A DNA stretch of 64,000 nucleotides from Rhizophagus clarus (Eukaryota; Glomeromycota; Glomeromycetes; Glomerales; Glomeraceae): NCBI GenBank assembly GCA_015698045.1, contig BLAL01000318.1:124001-188000 (forward strand), read 5' to 3'. The position numbers were made by a program, and so were the translations under genes. The notes under the pieces are model-generated. The model searched no databases. It had not been told where the DNA came from and worked only from the letters and a program-made list of their open reading frames with translations. Positions 9,746 to 21,934 of this stretch are shown one piece after another (the stretch's first letter is position 1; each line of letters begins with the position of its first letter).

Positions 9746-10500
9746 ACCTGTGAGGAATAATATATTCAAAAAAAGATAGAATTCTTACTGAAATTCCACA
9801 TGTCCAAAAAAAAGCCTACATGTCTAAAGAAGCCCACATGTCTAAAAAAATCTGAAAGACTTGTCTAAGAAAATGAAAAGAAAACTTTGTCTATTTTAAT
9901 CATCTTGAAGTGTCAAAAGTACACGTCAACCTAAAGAAAAAAAAAAAAACAAAGTTTCATTAAAAAAGATAAATTTTCTTTTAAAAAGGGAAATTAAAAG
10001 ACCTAACCCTCAAATTTCACATGTTCTTTAGACGTTAGTAAACATTTTAGAAAAAGGTCTTAAATAAAAAAGTTTTGAATGACTCATTTTAAGTTTCAGT
10101 TGAAATCTTCCTGTTTCAGACCGTCTAAAAAATGAATGAAATACTAGAAAACGTTTCCTTAAAAGCAAAATACCAAAAATAAGTGTTTCTAGACTCATAA
10201 AAAATAAAGGAATGAAACGCATAGTAAGCGTTTTGTTAAAGAAATAGTAAAGAAATCCTCTCTGTTATTCTTACATGTTTAAAGGTTGAAATGAAGAAGG
10301 ATCTAAAAAGTCTGAAAAAGAAAGTATAAACAAACTGTAACAAAAAGAATGGAAAATGTAAAAGAGAGGAAAATGGGAAATAGTGAAGGGAAAAAAATGG
10401 GAAAAGATGAAAAGAGGAAAATGGAAATGGCGAAAGAAATAAGGAAATGGGAATGGGAAAGGGTAAAAAGTGAAAAAAGTGAATGAAAAAATAAAATTTT
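9746..10500 (-). repeat. Degenerate intron-like array (minus strand) plus GA-rich tract
   Basis: Read on the minus strand, T-tracts ending in TTTAG(A) precede short pieces such as acatgtgggcttc, and a cgttt...aacg inverted repeat is still visible near 10155-10230. The exon-like pieces resemble those of the 38400-39700 array (gtctaaaaaa motifs on the + strand). Positions 10310-10490 form a nearly pure purine tract (gaaaatgggaaa-like). Confidence 0.45.
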
Positions 10501-10925
10501 ACGTTTATTAGTTTTTTTTTACTTTTTTCATAAGAAAAAAATTTTCTAAAATTAAAAATGATTATCAGACTGCGCAGTTAATATTTGATATATCACGTGA
10601 TATTCATGATTTTCAATTTGTTGAATCAATTAATATGTTGACCGATATTAAATCAATGTAGTATTTTATAAACTAAATAGAACGTTAAACAACACTAAAT
10701 CGATCAATACGTTGTCCAACATTAGCATAGTGCTGATCATTGCCATGTTCATCACATTGAATTTTACAGCATTTATCAGCATGTTAAAATACCAATTTTT
10801 AAGTTCCTGATGTAGCCAATCATAAGAACCTGATTTTCAGGTTAACCCTCTACCTCCTACCCTTAATTACATACTTCTAGTATTTTTGAACACTTGAAAT
10901 AAAGCTATTTTAGTCAGTATTGGAA
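10501..10925. other. AT-rich intergenic sequence
   Basis: Nothing recognisable beyond a few short direct repeats around 10600-10760 (catattaatatgttgacc-like). It leads into the pogo-like pseudogene. Confidence 0.4.
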
Positions 10926-12060
10926 TTTACAAGAAATATATCAGAATCTTAATGCAATGTATAAAAATCTGTGTCAAATTCTAAAAGATTATGATCCTAA
11001 AGATATTTTTAATTATAATGAGATAGGTCTTTTTTAAAAAATGCAGCCTAATCGCATTATATCCAATGTTCCAGTTGCTAGGACAAAAAAATCAAAGGAT
11101 TGTGTAATTGTTTTATTAACTTGTAATGCAACTGGAAGTGAAAAGTTGCAACCATTATTTATACATAAATATAAAAATCTCCCAAGCCCTTAAAAATATT
11201 AACAAGAATACTCTTCTAGTAAATTATTACTAGAACTCAAAGAATTGGATATAAGTGTTCATTTGGAATGAATATCTTAAAAAACTTGATTCAATAATAA
11301 GAATGCAAGGTCAAAATATTATTCTTCTTGTTGAAAATATACCTACCCATTCTCAATATGAAATTACAAATTTCACCAATGTTAAAATTGAATTCCTTCC
11401 TTCAAATACTACTGCACATCTCTAACCATGTGATCAAGAAATTATCAACAGTTTTAAGATAAATAATATTTGCATTATTTTTTATACTTTAACAATTGAA
11501 ATCAAATTTTTTTATTTTAGGTATAATACTAAAAGTTATTATGATATAATAAAATCAAATCTTTTGATAACTATAATGAATATGGCATTGAACCTGTTGA
11601 AATTAATATTAAAAAGTGCATCAAATATATTGTATATGTATAGAATAATATTACACAATCTACAATTGAAAATTGCTGATTAAAAATAGATATTTTACCT
11701 AAAAATAAAAATGATAAAATTAATATAGATTTTGATGCCAAAACTTTAGTTTATCTTAATTATATGAAAAATTGAAAAAACTTTAGGATTTGATTAATGA
11801 TTTTAGTCTTGAAAACCCTCTTACTGCTGATGAATTTGTTTAATATGACAAGAACAATTCTTCCTAATAATCAAGAAAAGGAAACAGATGAATTAGACTT
11901 TAATTCTTTGCCACTTATTACTCATAATGAAGCTATTGAACTTTACGATAAGGTAATCTTGTATTTTGGGTAACAGAAAGATAATTTTGATGTAAAAAAA
12001 GAAAAATTGAAGTTTATCAAAAAGTTAAAAAAAGAAGTTTTGAAGCAATGATTTATTTCT
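10926..12060 (+). pseudogene. Decayed pogo/Tigger-like (DDE_1, CENP-B family) transposase
   Basis: Broken frames show the family pattern in order. DYDPKDIFNYNEIGLF then stop then KMQPNR matches the first catalytic block, where the Asp of 'N.DETGLF' is now Asn. Next come KDCVIVLLTCNATGSEKLQP, then IILLVENIPTHS, where the usual Asp is Glu. NVKIEFLPSNTTAHL then stop then PCDQEIINSFK is the third block. At least four stops or frame changes lie in the core (near 11034, 11194, 11424 and 11680), and the C-terminal part fades after 11950. In this family the protein cuts and pastes an element at TA sites. This copy cannot encode an active enzyme. I could not locate its terminal inverted repeats. Confidence 0.8.
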
Positions 12061-12300
12061 GCAAGATAAATGAATCTTGATAATTTCATTAAAATAGCTT
12101 AATTTTATTTTTTATATAATACATAATATAATAATTGTAATAATTATTACAAATGCAATAATAAATAATAAAATACTAGTATAATATTTGATTACTTGAT
12201 ATAATTTTATAGAAAATTTCTTAATTTACACAGTATGTCTGAACGTGATATACGTGATTTAATGATGTAATTTATACAGTGTGTTAAATGATTTATTTAT
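12061..12300. other. AT-rich sequence 3' of the pogo-like pseudogene
   Basis: Short ataat repeats (12120-12180) and no recognisable gene or element end. Confidence 0.35.
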
Positions 12301-12965
12301 TTCTTTTTTTCATATTTTTTTAGATTTTTTAGACATGACCTTTAGCTACTTCTTTAATTTTGAGAAGGTAATAGATAGTTTTTTTGCTTTTATTATCTTT
12401 TTTTTTGGCTTTTATTAATTTGTTCATTCTTTTTTTTAAGCGTGGCTGTTTTTAGTTCCATTTTGGCAGAAATTTAAGGTGAGTTTTACTTTTTTTATTT
12501 TTTCTTCTTTTCTTTTCTTTGTTTTTACTAACCTTTTTGTCTTTTCTTTAGACGTGTACTATCTTAGTAAATATTCACATAAGTTTTTTTTATCTCTTTC
12601 TCATTGTTTATTTTCTTTAAAATGATATTAACTGATTTTCCTTTCTTTTTTTTATGGGTGGGTATTCTGGTCTTTCTTGTATTATTTTCCCTTTATTTCT
12701 CTTACTTTCCTTTATCTATTTCATTGTCTCTTTCATTTTTTTTACTTTTTCTTTCATTTCTTTCACTTTTTTCTTTTATTTTTCACTTTTTCTTTTGTTT
12801 TTTTCATTTCATTTTTTGTTTTTTTCACGATTTCTTCTGTGATTTTTTATTGTTTCATTTCATTAATCCTTAGATTCTTTCATTGCTTTTTTTATTTCTT
12901 TTGTTATTTTTCATTTTCCTTTGCTTCCCTTCATTTTCTTTCAATTCGTCTTATTCTTCTTTGCT
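12301..12965 (+). repeat. Short intron-like array followed by a CT-rich tract
   Basis: At 12320-12560 there are about three acceptor/donor-like units: a piece ending in tgagaag then gtaatag, a TTTTTTTTAAG acceptor, a piece ending in atttaag then gtgagt, and TTTCTTTAG then acgtgtac. From 12590 to 12960 the sequence is almost pure pyrimidine (ttttcatttctttcact-like). The overlapping Phe-rich ORFs in this tract are artefacts of composition. Confidence 0.5.
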
Positions 12966-13560
12966 GAAACTTGAAGTTTATAATCGATATTGAATAAATA
13001 TCATAATGATGTCATTACAATATCATTGCAATATTTTAACAAAAATTCGAATTGACGTCATTAAGTTAGTCTTAATTATGTTTATTTAATATTGATTGGT
13101 TCAATATCTCTGCAATCACTATACGACATTTATTTGATATCGTAACTATATCATAGCAATAACGTATTAACATTGAATTAACATTGCCAAAGTATTATAA
13201 CATTTATTTGATATTGTAATTATATCGTAAAAATATCATATTAACATCAAATTAATATTACAAAAATGTTTTTACATTTACTTGACATTATAACTATATT
13301 GTAAAGATAACATATTAACATTGAATTAACATTGCCAAAGTATTATAACATTTATTCGATATCGTAACTATATTATAAAGATAATATATTAACATCAAAT
13401 TAACATTGCAAAGTATTATAACATTTATTTGATATCGTAACCATATTGTAGTGATAACATATTAACATCAAATTAATATTACGAAAATGTTTTTATATTT
13501 ACTTGACATCATAACTATATCATAGTAATTTTATAAATTACATCACAAAAAATGATTTTA
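12963..13560. repeat. ATATC/AACATT satellite, possibly behind a degenerate CTTTACAG terminus
   Basis: Tandem units of about 72-75 bp (taacattgaattaacattg ... ttgatatcgtaactatatt) run from about 13090 to 13530. At 12960-12980 the string ctttgctgaaacttgaag resembles the ctttacagaaacttg element end at 14461 with a few changes, so this may be an older, damaged end of the same family. Confidence 0.5.
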
Positions 13561-13730
13561 TATTTATTACATTATAATAATAATTTACATTAATAATAAT
13601 AATAATAATAATTTACATTAATAATAATAATAATTTACATTAATAATAATAATAATAATTTACATTAATAATAATAATAATAATTTACATTAATAATAAT
13701 AATAATAATTTACATTAATAATAATAAAAA
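13561..13730 (+). repeat. (ATAATA)n-TTTACATTA microsatellite cluster
   Basis: Six or seven blocks of aataataataat separated by tttacatta. Simple slippage-type repeat. Confidence 0.85.
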
Positions 13731-13734
13731 GAAA

Positions 13735-14460
13735 ATAAAGGTGTCCGTTCAACATTAGGTATTGATTTCTAGTAGATCCTTACGCAGTACTCTAGGGTTT
13801 TAGTTTTAGTAGCTTTGGTTTTAGTTTTGATTTTAGTTTTGGTTTAGTTTTGGTTTTAGTTTTGGTTTAGTTTTGGTTTTAGTTTTAGTTTTCTCCCTAG
13901 AATTTCTGATCACGCTTTCACCATACAGGTTTACTAACGTCTACTAAAGCGCACACCTAACAGAATAACAACATCTGAGAAGTGAAGTAATATTCAATAT
14001 GGATAGAGTGGATGGGTCACATATGATAAATAATGAAAACAAAATGGAAATGAAACAAAGGTAAAAAGAAAAAAGAAAACAAAATCAAAAAGAAATGATA
14101 AAGAATATTGATGGAAAAAGATGAAACGAAAAGAAAGAGAGACGAAGAAAGAGAAATAAAAGGAAAAACTAAAAAGAAACAAAAACTGAAGGGAGAACGA
14201 AAGGGGGTCACATTTTCCTTTTTCTTTTTTTTCTTTTCATGTGATGAGTGAATACATCTTTATTCCTTTTATTCCATATATAACTCAGATCTAATCCCAA
14301 AAATTTTAATATAACTTTATACATCTAATTTTACTAAAAGCTTTATATAAAATCAGCATATAAATTTAAATTTTATATAATTTTATACAATTTAATATCT
14401 GAATTTATTATAAAATTTTTATTATATTTATAAAATTTTTTTATAAAAATATATAATAAA
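13735..14460. repeat. 'ttttagttttggtttag' repeat, GA-rich tract and AT-rich spacer
   Basis: Positions 13795-13895 are a tandem ttttagttttggttt repeat. Positions 14030-14215 are purine-rich (aaaatggaaatgaaac-like), comparable to the tracts at 10310-10490, 39850-40010 and 44880-45060. From 14260 to 14460 the sequence is almost pure A/T. No gene is supported. Confidence 0.6.
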
Positions 14461-15690
14461 CTTTACAGAAACTTGGGGTTCTAAGGCAACATCGATTCGA
14501 TATCGATTCGAGATATTCACGATATCGTAATTGAAAATCAAATCGACATAGTTAAGTTTGAACTTAAATATGCTGATTTGATGTTGATTCGATGTTGATT
14601 TGTAACGGCATCGAATCAACATCAAATCGACACACGATTCAATATATTAATGGCATCATAGTGATATCATTAAAAGTTTAAAAAATATTAGTTTGATATC
14701 AAAACTATATTGTACTAACATCAAATCGACATCTCAAAACTATTGTTTCAAATTTTAAATACCTACCCAATGTCAAATCGACATCAAATTAACACCTCAA
14801 GAATAGTGTTCAAATATTAAGGCATTTGCTCGACATCAAAACTATATTGTTCAAACGTTACGAGAACATCGCAGAAATTTTATTTAAATTTTAAAATACC
14901 TGCCCAACATCGTAACGACATCATACCGACATCAAATTAACATCTCAAAAATATTGTCCAAATATTAAGACATTTGCTCGACATCAAAACTATATTGTCC
15001 AAACATTGAGACAACATCACAGAAATGTTATTTAAATTTTAAAATAGATACCCAACGTCGTAACTACATCATACCAACATCAAATCAACACCTCAAGAAT
15101 ATTAAGATATCTGCTCGACATTAAAACTATATTGTGCAAACATTGAAATAACATCGCAGAAATGTTATATAATTTTTAAAATAGATACCCAACGTCGTAA
15201 CTACATCATACCAATATCAAATCAACACCTCAAGAATATTAAGATATCTGCTTGACATCAAAACTATATTGTGCAAACATTGAAATAACATCGCAGAAAT
15301 GTTATTTAATTTTTAAAATATCTACTCAACGTCGTAACTACATCATACCAACATCAAATCAACACCTCAGGAATATTGTTTCAAATATTAAAATATCTGT
15401 TCGACACCAAACCTATATTGTGCGAATATTGAGACAACATCGCAGAAAAATTATTTCAAATTTAATATATCTACCCAATGTCGAAACTACATTGTACCAA
15501 TATCAAATTAATATCTCAAGAATATAGTTTTAAGTATTAAACGTCTGCTCGATATCAAAATTATATTGTGCAAACACTGAGACAACATCGCAAGGATATT
15601 ATTTTCAAATTAAAATATCTATTAAGTGTCGAAACTATATTGTACCAATATCTTGTTTTCAATATAAAAATTGTATTGTGTTGACGAATC
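14461..15690 (+). repeat. Left terminal sequence and subterminal ATATC/ACATC satellite
   Basis: The terminus CTTTACAGAAACTT is followed by satellite units of about 135-150 bp (for example acatcaaaactatattgtgc ... cgcagaaatgttattt) repeated from about 14830 to 15620. The first ~180 bp is clearly related to the left end of the 5,350-bp element at 36644 (shared cgtaattgaaaatc and cttaaatatgctgat strings in the same order). An ORF at 15252-15527 is satellite read-through, not a gene. Confidence 0.75.
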
Positions 15691-15719
15691 GATAGTAATA
15701 CGGTTTAATTAATACTTTT

Positions 15720-15885
15720 TGCTATAGAATAAATGTTATTATGAAAAATAAATATTACAAAGAATAAAATATTATGAAAAATAAAATATTATGAAAAATA
15801 AAATATTATGAAAAATAAAATATTATGAAAAATAAAATATTATGAAAAATAAAATATTAAGAAGTACAAAGTATTATGAAGAATA
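15720..15885 (+). repeat. 17-bp tandem repeat 'aaaataaaatattatga'
   Basis: About eight near-perfect copies of a 17-bp unit. Confidence 0.85.
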
Positions 15886-17757
15886 AAATATATGGTAGAT
15901 GCTAATAAATCGAAAGGACAACTTTAGGAACCATTGATAGTAAACTTCTATAATGTATCTGATATTGCAGTAGTATACTGCAAAGAAATCAAGAAAGCCC
16001 TACCAAACGGAATATTTGGAAAATGATGTTAATTATCGTCGCAATATTTTAGCTTGCTAATTAATGATCCTGGAATTTTACCTATCACATCGGCTATATC
16101 ACATCGGCATTAGAAACAATCATTCATCATCTTTCAATGACGTACCGTACCCACATTTTTGACTCCAATGACCGTTTCTCGTCTAATCAACTTCTTACTC
16201 ACGTGGAATTAAATATAGTATTATTTTTGCCATTGACATCATAGAAATACCATATACAAAGCAATGTAGCAATTAATCATAATACATTAGCGTTTGACAT
16301 ACCTCATTGCCTATCTGGACCAAATATTTTTCTTATTTTACGTGGCGTTATCACAATTTCTTTTTCACCTTTTTCGCAAAGAATTGGTCAGAAATTATGT
16401 ACTAATCACATATTTTAAAACACTCATCAATGACCATATGCACAAACTTGATTTGACCGTCGAGACCTTACCATGACTGATAATCATATTATATAAAGAT
16501 CCTTGGTCACTTTAATCTATACTTTCGTGTAGAAGGATTTTAGCCAGGCTAGGGTCCGTGCGGTATCCAAGTTTTCACCGTAGTTATATTTTTTTCAACG
16601 TTTCTCTGTGTAATAGATAAAGAATTGTTTAATAAAATCAAGTTATGCTTCAAGTCTAGTCAGTGCCTTGGTATAACAAAGTCATGATTAATAATGATAA
16701 CAGAAAACCTAATTTAATTCACAATAAACATCAGAAGCTACACCCTGTAACAATCTCTGACAAGTTTGCAAAAACAAAACGCAAAAAATATGATTACTGT
16801 GACCCGAATAAATTAAGACTTACCTGAATATAACAAACCTTTAGTTGTGTTATTGCCAAAATTCGTAATAAGCAAAATATATATAAAAAAAAAATTCGAA
16901 TCTGACATAAACAATCACTTACGTTCTTCATTGATGAAATGGAGATAGTTTTCTTTTTTGGTTGTAGCCATGCACTTCTAAATAACCTAGAAACAAAGTT
17001 CTTTTGGGCCCTTTCTGCACGTACCACTCGACGTGTCTTAGGACGTGTCAGAGCTTATGTAATTTGTTTCTTATTTGAATTGCCTCGAGATGGGTAATAA
17101 ATTCAGACAGAAATGTAAAGACTAGAGAGAATAATATACAAATATGAAACAAGTTTCCTGAAGACAAAAAAAAAATAGTAAATCAAAGAAAACGCGTCTT
17201 TATGATTGTAAACTACGGAAGAGAAATTTTTATTTTTTGCGGAACTTGTTTATCTATTATATGCTACAATAACAGTCTTGATTGGACAATCAGGATGGTG
17301 ACACATGATGGTTTAATTTCTTCTTCACGGATTCGCGGTCATTTTGACAGATATTTAGATAAGCAGGTCTCGTCTTCTTATTCTCCCTAATGTGACAAAT
17401 GTGGAAAGAGATGGGGTTTATTTTACTTTAGGATTAGAAAGTTCAAATCATACGTTTTTATTAAAAAAAAACTAATTGTAATTAAGTATCGTCTCAAATA
17501 TCATTAAAACATCGCTTCGATGTCATCACAATATCGATCAACTATATTTTTCTTTTTGTACTGCGAATATTGCAAAAATGAAAAAAAAAAATTATAATTG
17601 TTATTTATACTAACTGAATCGTTAGCAATAATTATATTGATACTATCAGTAGATAAAAAAAAAATAACGTTTTGTTTAAAAATATAAAACACATAGTAAC
17701 TATGATATTGAATAAATACTACCACGAACGAAATTGTACAAAATAAACAAAAATTAA
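15886..17757. other. Gene-poor region with one doubtful short exon
   Basis: I see no confident gene. A possible short exon on the minus strand (17027 down to about 16921) begins MVRAERAQKNFVSRLF and ends at a good donor (gtaagtgatt). No downstream exon could be linked to it. On the + strand 17202-17390 is a 62-codon ORF without recognisable features. Confidence 0.3.
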
Positions 17758-20700
17758 TTATATTGCTTTAAAATAATAATTATTTTTGATCCAACTCTTA
17801 TTTGTACTATTGTAATGATCTTGACATCTCGGATTGCAATTATGAATAAAATGTACTTTATTTACACTATCAATTGCACTGATCGGAAAAATGCTCCTCC
17901 ATCTTTGACTTTCTATGGTTCGAAGGTAATAGAGAGGGCATTCCAATACTGGATGTTCCCGATTATTATCTTCAAACCAATCTATGACTATGAAGGCATA
18001 ATACTTCTCATTATTACCTTTATGTTTGAAGATTCCTCTGATGATAGCGTAAGATTCGTTAAAATCTTCATCATTAATCATAATAAAATCATTAAGGTGT
18101 AAGGTCACTTTTGCAAAGGTACCATTTTCCTCTTCAATTGTATATGATGCAAATTCATACCAGCTTATTGAATTACTGTATATGAGTGCAGCGCCGCCTA
18201 ATCTCATATCTTTGTATGATTCTGACAATTTGCTTTTGAAATTTAATATATTTTGGAGAAGATTATCCTGATTTTTCTTGGACATTCCTCTTTTTAAAGA
18301 TATATTGGAAATAAATTCTACTGGTGATGTAACTAAATTTTTTAAAAAAGTTAATACTACTACAAATGCATATAAGAAAATTGAAACAAAATTCCTTTAA
18401 AACATCACCATCATCATCATTAGAAATTTGCTCTTCATTTGAGGATTTGTCTTCGGTAAGGTACCAGTCTGGCAATAAATAACCTAAACTTGTAAAACTG
18501 GCACAAGGTCTTGTAAATCTTGGATCAATTCCACCATCGGATAAATGCCGAATTGCAAAGAGAGTATTATATCGTTTTATTAAGTCCAAATCTATATCTT
18601 TATGATTTGTATTTGGCACAATTCCTTTGAAAATGCGGTGAACCATTTTCTTAATTCCGACTTGAGTATTATTAAGAGTTCCAAAGGTTTGAGCATGCAT
18701 TGAAAGGTGCATATTTATATGTAAATTTGGCAGATTAATAAAATCTGCAAAAACCTGTTAAAAAAAATATTGTTAGGATATTTAAGGATATTACTTTTCC
18801 AAAATAGTATTATATACCTTTGGAAGTATTATTAACTCATCTTGAAGACATTTTTGCAGGCTTTGATAACTTCCTGTTGTGAATTCACTACTGAAAACAG
18901 CTTTCATTGTCTTAGCAACATGTACCCAGCATGAAATAACACTCTTTGGTACAAGATCAATTCGGGCCACCCCAGTATTTTTCTTAATTGTTGCTGCTTC
19001 GCTTTCCTTTAAACTTGATGGCTTTAAAAAGATTTAGTAAACCAGCAAATTAATAAAGATATCATAATTGTTATACTTCAGCGCAAATTAAATTTTAGAA
19101 TAATGAAAATTTCAGCAGTAAAGCCGAATCCAAATTAACATAACCATCCAAAATCTACTATCCAAAGCGTCCAGGTAGATACAAAATAAAAAAGATAAAA
19201 GAATATTAGCAAAGTTCACTAGAGTTCCTAAAAAGCCCGTTCCTCATACCCGTTCCTCACCTTATTCGTGAGACTCTAATTCCAAAAGTGGCGTTCTTAT
19301 TCCAATTCCATTCTTCCTTAGTCTTAATAAAATTATTCGCCTTTTAAAAAGTTTTTTTAAAAAAATTTTGTTTTAAAACCGAATATATACTGTATATATA
19401 TATAATATATAATTCGGCTAAGAACTGGAAAAGAAATAAAATAAAATAAACTAATAAATTTTGTTTATAAAAACTGAAAAAAAGATAATAAAATTTTGGT
19501 TATAAAAACCGATAAAAAAATTTAAAAAACCGAAAAATAAAATAAAATAAAAAAAAAAATTTAGTAACGATTGGGATCCAATTAAATTTGATCATTGAAA
19601 TTATTTCAACATTACGTATTACGTCAAAAAAAATGGCTATGCCAAAATTATTACGGCAGATTTTTACAGACGTAATGCCAAAAGTTTGAAACCGTAATTA
19701 ATTCGCGCTGAAGTATAATAGTAAGAATACTATTTAAATGTTACCTTCAAAAAACGGTATAATATAAATGGCATTATCATTGCAAGTTGGAAATAATCCG
19801 ACATCATAAAGCTGGCATGGTGACTAATCGGATTTGGTAGACGAGACCATTTTTTTGGTTTTTCAAATTCTTTCCAAACTTCTATAAAATCATCTTCACC
19901 TTCCCGTGAAAATAATTCACATGTCAACTTGAGAAGGCGTCCAATTTTTCCCGCGGTTGCATGATAGACATCCTGCGGAGTCTGTAAATGTCTATCCCTC
20001 TTTAAGTTATCCAAGATACTAGGCTGCGGCCTCAGACCATATTGTGAACCGAGATGTTTTTTTGCTGACGTACCGTTTTCTCGTAATATTTCTTTAAATT
20101 GATTGTCAGTAACGTGATGATATCTCGATATTTTTTATAGGTCTTGATTAAAATCAGTTAATGAATTATAAGATACCGAACAAGTGCGACAGCCCTTCAT
20201 GGCATTGTGTCTTAATACCCCAGCCATATCATTTCCTTGGGGTAAATCAGCGGTCACAACACCCAAACCAGCTATCACCCAAGCATCTTGGCCATTTACT
20301 TTCATTAATTTTCCTTGTTCAAATTCTTTCATTTCAGAAATAAATGGCTGAATAAACTCATTAAAATTGCCACTGAATGGGACAAATCCAAGAACAAAAT
20401 GGTTTTTAAGCAATTTTCTTTCATGAGAGGGCATATTTCCGAATTGCAAGTATATGCCTCCTAATGAATGATACACATTTCTATATGTACCAAAATCATC
20501 ATAATACAAATCAATAAACAACTTATACACTGGCAAAGATGATGGTGGTAATCTTAATGTGATATAGTCAGAAGGATGTTGATATGAAAATATTACATCA
20601 CGAATATGCCAACGGCTTTGGTATCTATATATTATCTCAGTAATTCGTAATGCGGTTTCAGGAACGTATTGATGCTGGTATACTATCATTACATTAGCTT

Positions 20701-21934
20701 TTTCAAGGACTTGGGAAATTGCAATCGTTTGATATGCCTCATCCTTCAGCCATACTTCACCAGCAATAGAACGTTCTTGCCTAACTCTCCCTTTAAAAAT
20801 TTCAGGCAAATTATCATAACTTACAACTTCCTGAATTCTCAGCCGATATTCATTATTGGCATTTTTTAAAATTGCCCTCAACCTGCCAAGTTGCCGTTCA
20901 TTATTATAATGATAATAAATAAACTCACCAGATTTATATATCACTATCATATTATAAACAAAATAATTAATATGATGGTAACAATACAGGGAATTGATAA
21001 TATGATTATAAATACCTTCTAATATCTTTATTTGATCATCACCAAAAAGTGGTGATTCTCCCCACAATGTATCGTGCCAATGTTCTGATTTTGTTTCAGA
21101 ATCAATTCCAGGACCAAAGTACATGCACCTAAGTATTGAGGGATTATTAAGGACATACCAAATAATGTCTCTGATAGAAAATTGGTATGCATTCTTTATT
21201 TCTTTAGAAATTGAAGGAGTTTTTTTTGATAAAATGGAGATAGGTTTTGCTGATATAGGAATAAGAGGAAGACGTTTTCTCCATTCTCGAAATCTTCGAA
21301 TATTCTTCACTATATGGCTTGGATTGAATTTGGAATTATGAAGAACGTCAACAAGATCTTCATAAGCACTTGTAGAGATATTATGCTTTTGTAACCAGCA
21401 AAAAAGTGAAGCAGTCGTAAAATTTTCAAAATATGGAGCGAATTCTCCATCACCATTATAGGATGGCATTTTATTTTTATCAAGTGCTTCATCGACAATT
21501 TGACGATGATCATCACCTCCTGTTTCTGCTTCTTCCTCTTCCTCTTCTTCTCCTTCTTCTGTCTCTTCCTCTTCTTCCTCTTCTCCTCCTTCTTCTGTCT
21601 CTTCCTCTTCTTCCTCTTCATCTCCTTCTTCTGTCCCTTCTTCTTCCTCTTCCTCTTCATTATATAAATTATCGAATGCATATTGTGAGATTATATCATC
21701 ATTATCGTATTCATATTGTGAAATCATATCATCATCTTTATGATCATATTGAACCTCTATGTCATCATTATTTTTCGGTAAAGGCGGTGATATTTGCATG
21801 TTGGTCCGGTAAGAGTGACTAAAGGCAGTGGTTGATGAGGGTGCAAGCGTTGCAGTTCTATTAGTAAAACGATTTCGAATTCGATATCGTTGTTCTGATT
21901 CTTCAGTAGTGTTGTAAATATATCGTTTTCTCAT
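17758..21934 (-). CDS. CACTA/Plavaka-like transposase gene 1, four exons, one internal stop
   Basis: My exon model is 21934-19745, 19021-18818, 18754-18409 and 18320-17758. All junctions are GT/AG and stay in phase, giving 1101 codons including the stop. Exon 1 starts MRKRYIYNTTEESEQ, has a Glu-rich run (residues ~93-142), then YFGPGIDSETKSEHWHDTLW. The catalytic-type region follows: FIDLYYDDFGTYRNVYHSLG (~473-492), HFVLGFVPF, VTADLPQGNDM (~560-570) and GCRTC (~581-585). These blocks resemble fungal CACTA-superfamily (Plavaka/KDZ-type) transposases. The subfamily is my judgement and is not proven. A single in-frame TAA at 20135-20137 (codon 600) interrupts an otherwise open 730-codon exon; the paralogue at 46278-49812 has no stop at that point. 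Exon 4 ends in a BAH-like domain and a CxxxCQxxH-like tail. Intron 1 carries a 646-bp insertion. The gene is probably recently inactivated unless the stop is bypassed. Confidence 0.7.
19072..19717. mobile_element. 646-bp non-autonomous TIR element inside intron 1 of transposase 1
   Basis: The left end TATACTTCAGCGCAAATTA pairs with the right end read inward, TATACTTCAGCGCGAATTA. The same ends bound the larger element at 24555-26436. It sits between the donor (19744) and acceptor (19022) of a GT-AG intron that would be about 77 bp without it. There is no ORF. A clean target duplication is not visible (ataattgt on the left, atagtaag on the right). Confidence 0.75.
20135..20137 (-). other. In-frame TAA in transposase 1
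   Basis: The sequence reads ...FNQDL, stop, KISRYHHVTDNQF and continues open for another 130 codons to the exon end. The paralogue reads NQDTVTTLRYHH across the same place. Confidence 0.8.

Noticed and set aside
12604..12967. Overlapping Phe/Leu-rich ORFs suggesting a membrane protein
   Set aside because: They are translations of a CT-rich low-complexity tract in all three frames, with no start context or conserved pattern.
16794..17027. Minus-strand ORF starting MVRAERAQKNF as a real gene
   Set aside because: Only the first ~36 codons look plausible. The rest reads through an apparent donor site into AT-rich sequence, and no second exon could be linked. Kept only as a remark on the region.
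21310..21822. Two ORFs of over 120 codons opposite or out of frame with transposase 1
   Set aside because: Shadows of the Glu-rich repeat in the transposase exon.
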